Positions 6,177 through 8,224 of a stretch of 8,224 bases of DNA are shown piece by piece (the first letter of the stretch is position 1; each line of letters begins with the position of its first letter). This stretch comes from Treponema sp. (GTDB lineage Bacteria; Spirochaetota; Spirochaetia; Treponematales; Breznakiellaceae), in NCBI GenBank assembly GCA_031264395.1, contig JAISEB010000121.1:1-8224 (forward strand), written 5' to 3'. Below the pieces are notes generated by a model. It searched no databases. It was not told where the DNA came from and saw nothing but the letters and a program-made list of their open reading frames with translations. The position numbers and the translations under genes are program-made.

Positions 6177-7292
6177 GTGGCCAAACGGGACTATTACGAG
6201 GTTTTGGGAGTACAAAAAAACGCCTCAACAGAAGATTTAAAGAAGGCGTACCGCAAGCTGGCCCTCCAGTACCATCCGGACAAGAACCCGGGGAACAAGG
6301 CGGCGGAAGAGAAATTCAAAGAGGCTGCCGAAGCCTACGAAATTCTCTCTGATGATCAAAAGCGGCAAACCTACGATCAGTTCGGCTTTGCCGGAGTCGA
6401 AGGCATGGCCGGAGGCCAGCAGGATTATTCGCAGGTTTTCCGGGGCTTCGAGGACATATTCGGGGATTTTTCGGGGATCTTTGACACCTTCTTTGGCGGA
6501 GGCGGCAGACGGCAAGGCGGCGGCGGAGGGGTGCGCCAGGGCGCCAATCTCCGCTATGACATAGAAATTCCTTTCAAAGACGCGGTCTTCGGGACCAAGG
6601 TTGAAATTCAGTACTCCCGCAATGAATCCTGTACAGCCTGTAAAGGTTCCGGGGCGGCAAACGGTTCCGGCAAAAAGACCTGTCCTACCTGTCAGGGTTC
6701 GGGCCAGGTACGGCACAGCCAGGGTTTCTTTTCCGTGGCGTCTACCTGTCCCAGCTGCGGCGGCGAAGGTTACATCATCGAACATCCCTGCAGGGAATGC
6801 GGCGGATCGGGAACCATAAAAAAGCGGCAGAAGATCATGGTAACCATTCCGGCGGGCGTGGAAAACGGCAAGCGGGTGGTTATTCCCCGGCAGGGTGACG
6901 CGGGTCCCAACGGAGGGCCTTCGGGGGATCTGTACGTGTACATACGGGTCAAAGGCCACGAGTATTTTGAACGCCAGGATCTGGATTTGTACTGTGTGGT
7001 GCCCATCTCCATTACCCAGGCCAGCCTTGGCGCGGATATCCATGTAAGTACCCTGGACGGCAAAACCATCAAGGTGAAAGTTCCTCCGGGCATACAGAGC
7101 GGCAAAATGCTCCGCATCCGGGACGAGGGAGTTCCCGCAGGCGGGCGGAGGGGAAACCTGTACATCAAACTAATGGTCCAGATTCCCGTCCGCCTCAGCA
7201 AGCGGGGCCGGGAACTCATGGAAGCGCTTTCCCGGTCCGAAGGGGAAAACGAATCCCCCAAACCCATACCGCTTTCGGAACTGTCCGACTGA
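6177..7292 (+). CDS. dnaJ: DnaJ, Hsp40 co-chaperone
   Basis: A complete type I (class A) Hsp40 of 371 residues that brings unfolded proteins to DnaK and triggers its ATP hydrolysis. The J domain (~4-70) contains the essential HPD triad at 33-35. A Gly/Phe-rich segment (~71-122) includes 'FGGGGRRQGGGGG'. The zinc-binding domain has all four CxxCxGxG motifs: C152-C155, C169-C172, C191-C194 and C205-C208. Two C-terminal beta domains follow (~216-340, including 'IPAGVENGKRVVIPRQGDAG' and 'VKVPPGIQSGKMLRI'), then a short dimerisation end. The start is GTG at 6177, read as Met, preceded by GAGGG (6168-6172); the normal 'AKRDYYEVLGV' N-terminus confirms it, and no ATG fits. dnaK ends 71 bases upstream, so the genes are probably transcribed together. 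Confidence 0.97.
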   Translation: MAKRDYYEVLGVQKNASTEDLKKAYRKLALQYHPDKNPGNKAAEEKFKEAAEAYEILSDDQKRQTYDQFGFAGVEGMAGGQQDYSQVFRGFEDIFGDFSGIFDTFFGGGGRRQGGGGGVRQGANLRYDIEIPFKDAVFGTKVEIQYSRNESCTACKGSGAANGSGKKTCPTCQGSGQVRHSQGFFSVASTCPSCGGEGYIIEHPCRECGGSGTIKKRQKIMVTIPAGVENGKRVVIPRQGDAGPNGGPSGDLYVYIRVKGHEYFERQDLDLYCVVPISITQASLGADIHVSTLDGKTIKVKVPPGIQSGKMLRIRDEGVPAGGRRGNLYIKLMVQIPVRLSKRGRELMEALSRSEGENESPKPIPLSELSD

Positions 7293-7322
7293 TAAAAATT
7301 CCAGGGAAGCGCCGGTTCATTT

Positions 7323-7328
7323 TATAAT
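7323..7328 (+). promoter_or_regulatory. Consensus -10 box before the amidase gene
   Basis: A perfect TATAAT stands 21 bases before the amidase ATG, and no strong terminator separates it from dnaJ. The -35 region at the proper distance (around 7299-7305, TTCCAGG) is a poor match and there is no extended TG motif, so strength is doubtful. If used, transcription would begin near 7335, leaving a leader of about 15 bases that still contains the GGGAG ribosome site (7338-7342). Confidence 0.35.
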
Positions 7329-7349
7329 GCGTTAATCGGGAGAATCCTA

Positions 7350-8224
7350 ATGAAGAAATTGTCCAGAAACGGCGAAAACATTCATTTTTACGTGGACGCG
7401 AAGATAGCGCCCCGTCTCAGGGTGTTGCCGGGGGAATCTTTCAGCCTTGAGACCGTTCGGGCGGACAATATGTTCCTGAATCAGGATAATCCCGTGTTCA
7501 GGGATCATGACGAGGTCATGCAGACTCTGGCGAACCCTGTTACCGGCCCGGTGTATGTCGAGGGGGCGGAGCCGGGGGACAGGCTGGCGGTAACCATTGA
7601 GGATATACGCCTGGGCGATTCGGGGAACCTGGGCTACTACACCTACGTTCCCGGCCAGGGCCTTTTTGCCAACCCCTTTGTCCCGGAGGCATACCCCCCG
7701 GACACCCGGTTCTGCGAGGTCTCCGGGGAGACCTTGGGGCTCAAAACAGGCTCGCGGGAGCTGAAAATCCCCACCCGGCCCTTTATCGGAACCATCTGTG
7801 TCGCCATGAAGGACAAGGTAACCCTCTCTTTTGAGGCAAACAAGGAAATGGCGGGCAACATGGACTGCCCCAACATACAAAAGGGAACCACCGTCGTCCT
7901 CCCCGTCAATGTTCCCGGCGCGCTGCTCTCCCTTGGGGACCTCCACGCCAAGCAGGGGGACGGGGAGCTTCTGGGCTGCGCCGTTGAGGCCGACGGCGTC
8001 GTCACCCTCTCCACCAGCCTGATTAAAAAAGGCGACCCCCGGTGGTTCGACTGGCCCCAGGCCGACGGCAACGGGCGCGTCGGTTCCATTTGTACGGTTC
8101 AAAACGACATCGAAGCCGCCGTCAGGGGCGCCGTGTATGATGTCATCAAAAGGATAGAAACCGATAAGGGCGTCCCCTTTATGGACGCCTATATGCTGGC
8201 GGGCCAGTGCGTACAGATTCAAAT
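7350..8224 (+). CDS. Acetamidase/formamidase family protein (3' end outside window)
   Basis: The reading frame runs 291 codons to the right edge with no stop. Members of the short branch of this family are about 300 residues, so probably only the last few residues are missing. The family hydrolyses acetamide or formamide to ammonia and the matching acid in the cytoplasm. The hallmark is at ~169-206: 'GNMDCPNI', then 'VVLPVNVPGALLSLGDLHA' and 'KQGDGE', carrying the conserved acidic and His residues (D197, H199, D204, E206) of the active site. Residues ~67-86 ('GPVYVEGAEPGDRLAVTIED') form the usual N-terminal beta segment. GGGAG (7338-7342) is 7 bases before the ATG. It follows dnaJ by 57 bases on the same strand but has its own -10 box and no functional tie to chaperones. 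Acetamide against formamide as substrate cannot be decided. Confidence 0.88.
   Translation, partial: MKKLSRNGENIHFYVDAKIAPRLRVLPGESFSLETVRADNMFLNQDNPVFRDHDEVMQTLANPVTGPVYVEGAEPGDRLAVTIEDIRLGDSGNLGYYTYVPGQGLFANPFVPEAYPPDTRFCEVSGETLGLKTGSRELKIPTRPFIGTICVAMKDKVTLSFEANKEMAGNMDCPNIQKGTTVVLPVNVPGALLSLGDLHAKQGDGELLGCAVEADGVVTLSTSLIKKGDPRWFDWPQADGNGRVGSICTVQNDIEAAVRGAVYDVIKRIETDKGVPFMDAYMLAGQCVQIQ

Noticed and set aside
5185..6228. Leftward open frame (347 codons) opposite the dnaK 3' half and dnaJ start
   Set aside because: Same reason: a compositional shadow of dnaK and the start of dnaJ, with no recognisable domain.
7347..8222. Leftward open frame of 291 codons at the right edge
   Set aside because: The rightward frame over the same bases encodes a clear acetamidase/formamidase with the GNMDCPNI and KQGDGE motifs; the leftward one is its shadow.

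Overview
The window looks like chromosomal DNA from a spirochaete, most likely a Treponema-group anaerobe. The evidence is the strongly treponeme-like DnaK (for example 'SIKRFMGRRYSEVS' and a C-terminus of 'DADYEVVDDK'), the grpE-dnaK-dnaJ gene order, and an exported ankyrin protein with a 'GTYRLSG...GSGVFRING...SFSGGGETW' tail of a kind I associate with treponemes. Coding DNA is moderately GC-rich. The first ~110 bases are very AT-rich (21 G/C of 110). The genus is inferred from protein resemblance, not from any marker gene.

Layout. Bases 1-192 hold no gene I can support. A leftward gene (193-1173) encodes an exported ankyrin-repeat protein. A divergent intergenic region (1177-1270) separates it from a rightward pair: a zinc-dependent medium-chain dehydrogenase resembling erythritol/L-threitol dehydrogenases (1271-2347), then, 14 bases later, a TauE/SafE-family membrane permease (2362-3114). 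A 206-base gap with a hairpin and a plausible sigma-70 promoter leads into the heat-shock chaperone cluster grpE (3321-4079), dnaK (4177-6105) and dnaJ (6177-7292, GTG start). After a short gap with a consensus -10 box, an acetamidase/formamidase-family gene begins at 7350 and runs off the right edge with only its extreme C-terminus missing.

How they work together. DnaJ delivers unfolded clients to DnaK and stimulates its ATPase, and GrpE exchanges its nucleotide, so the three genes form a complete Hsp70 machine. The dehydrogenase and permease are probably co-transcribed and may oxidise a polyol-like compound and export a small anion. The amidase would release ammonia from a short-chain amide. 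I see no mobile element, CRISPR array, tRNA, rRNA or recognisable new defence system. hrcA and a CIRCE operator are also not visible. The less ordinary points are the dehydrogenase/TauE pair, the 12-bp tandem repeat and unassigned C-terminal domain of the ankyrin protein, and the unusually long GrpE tails.
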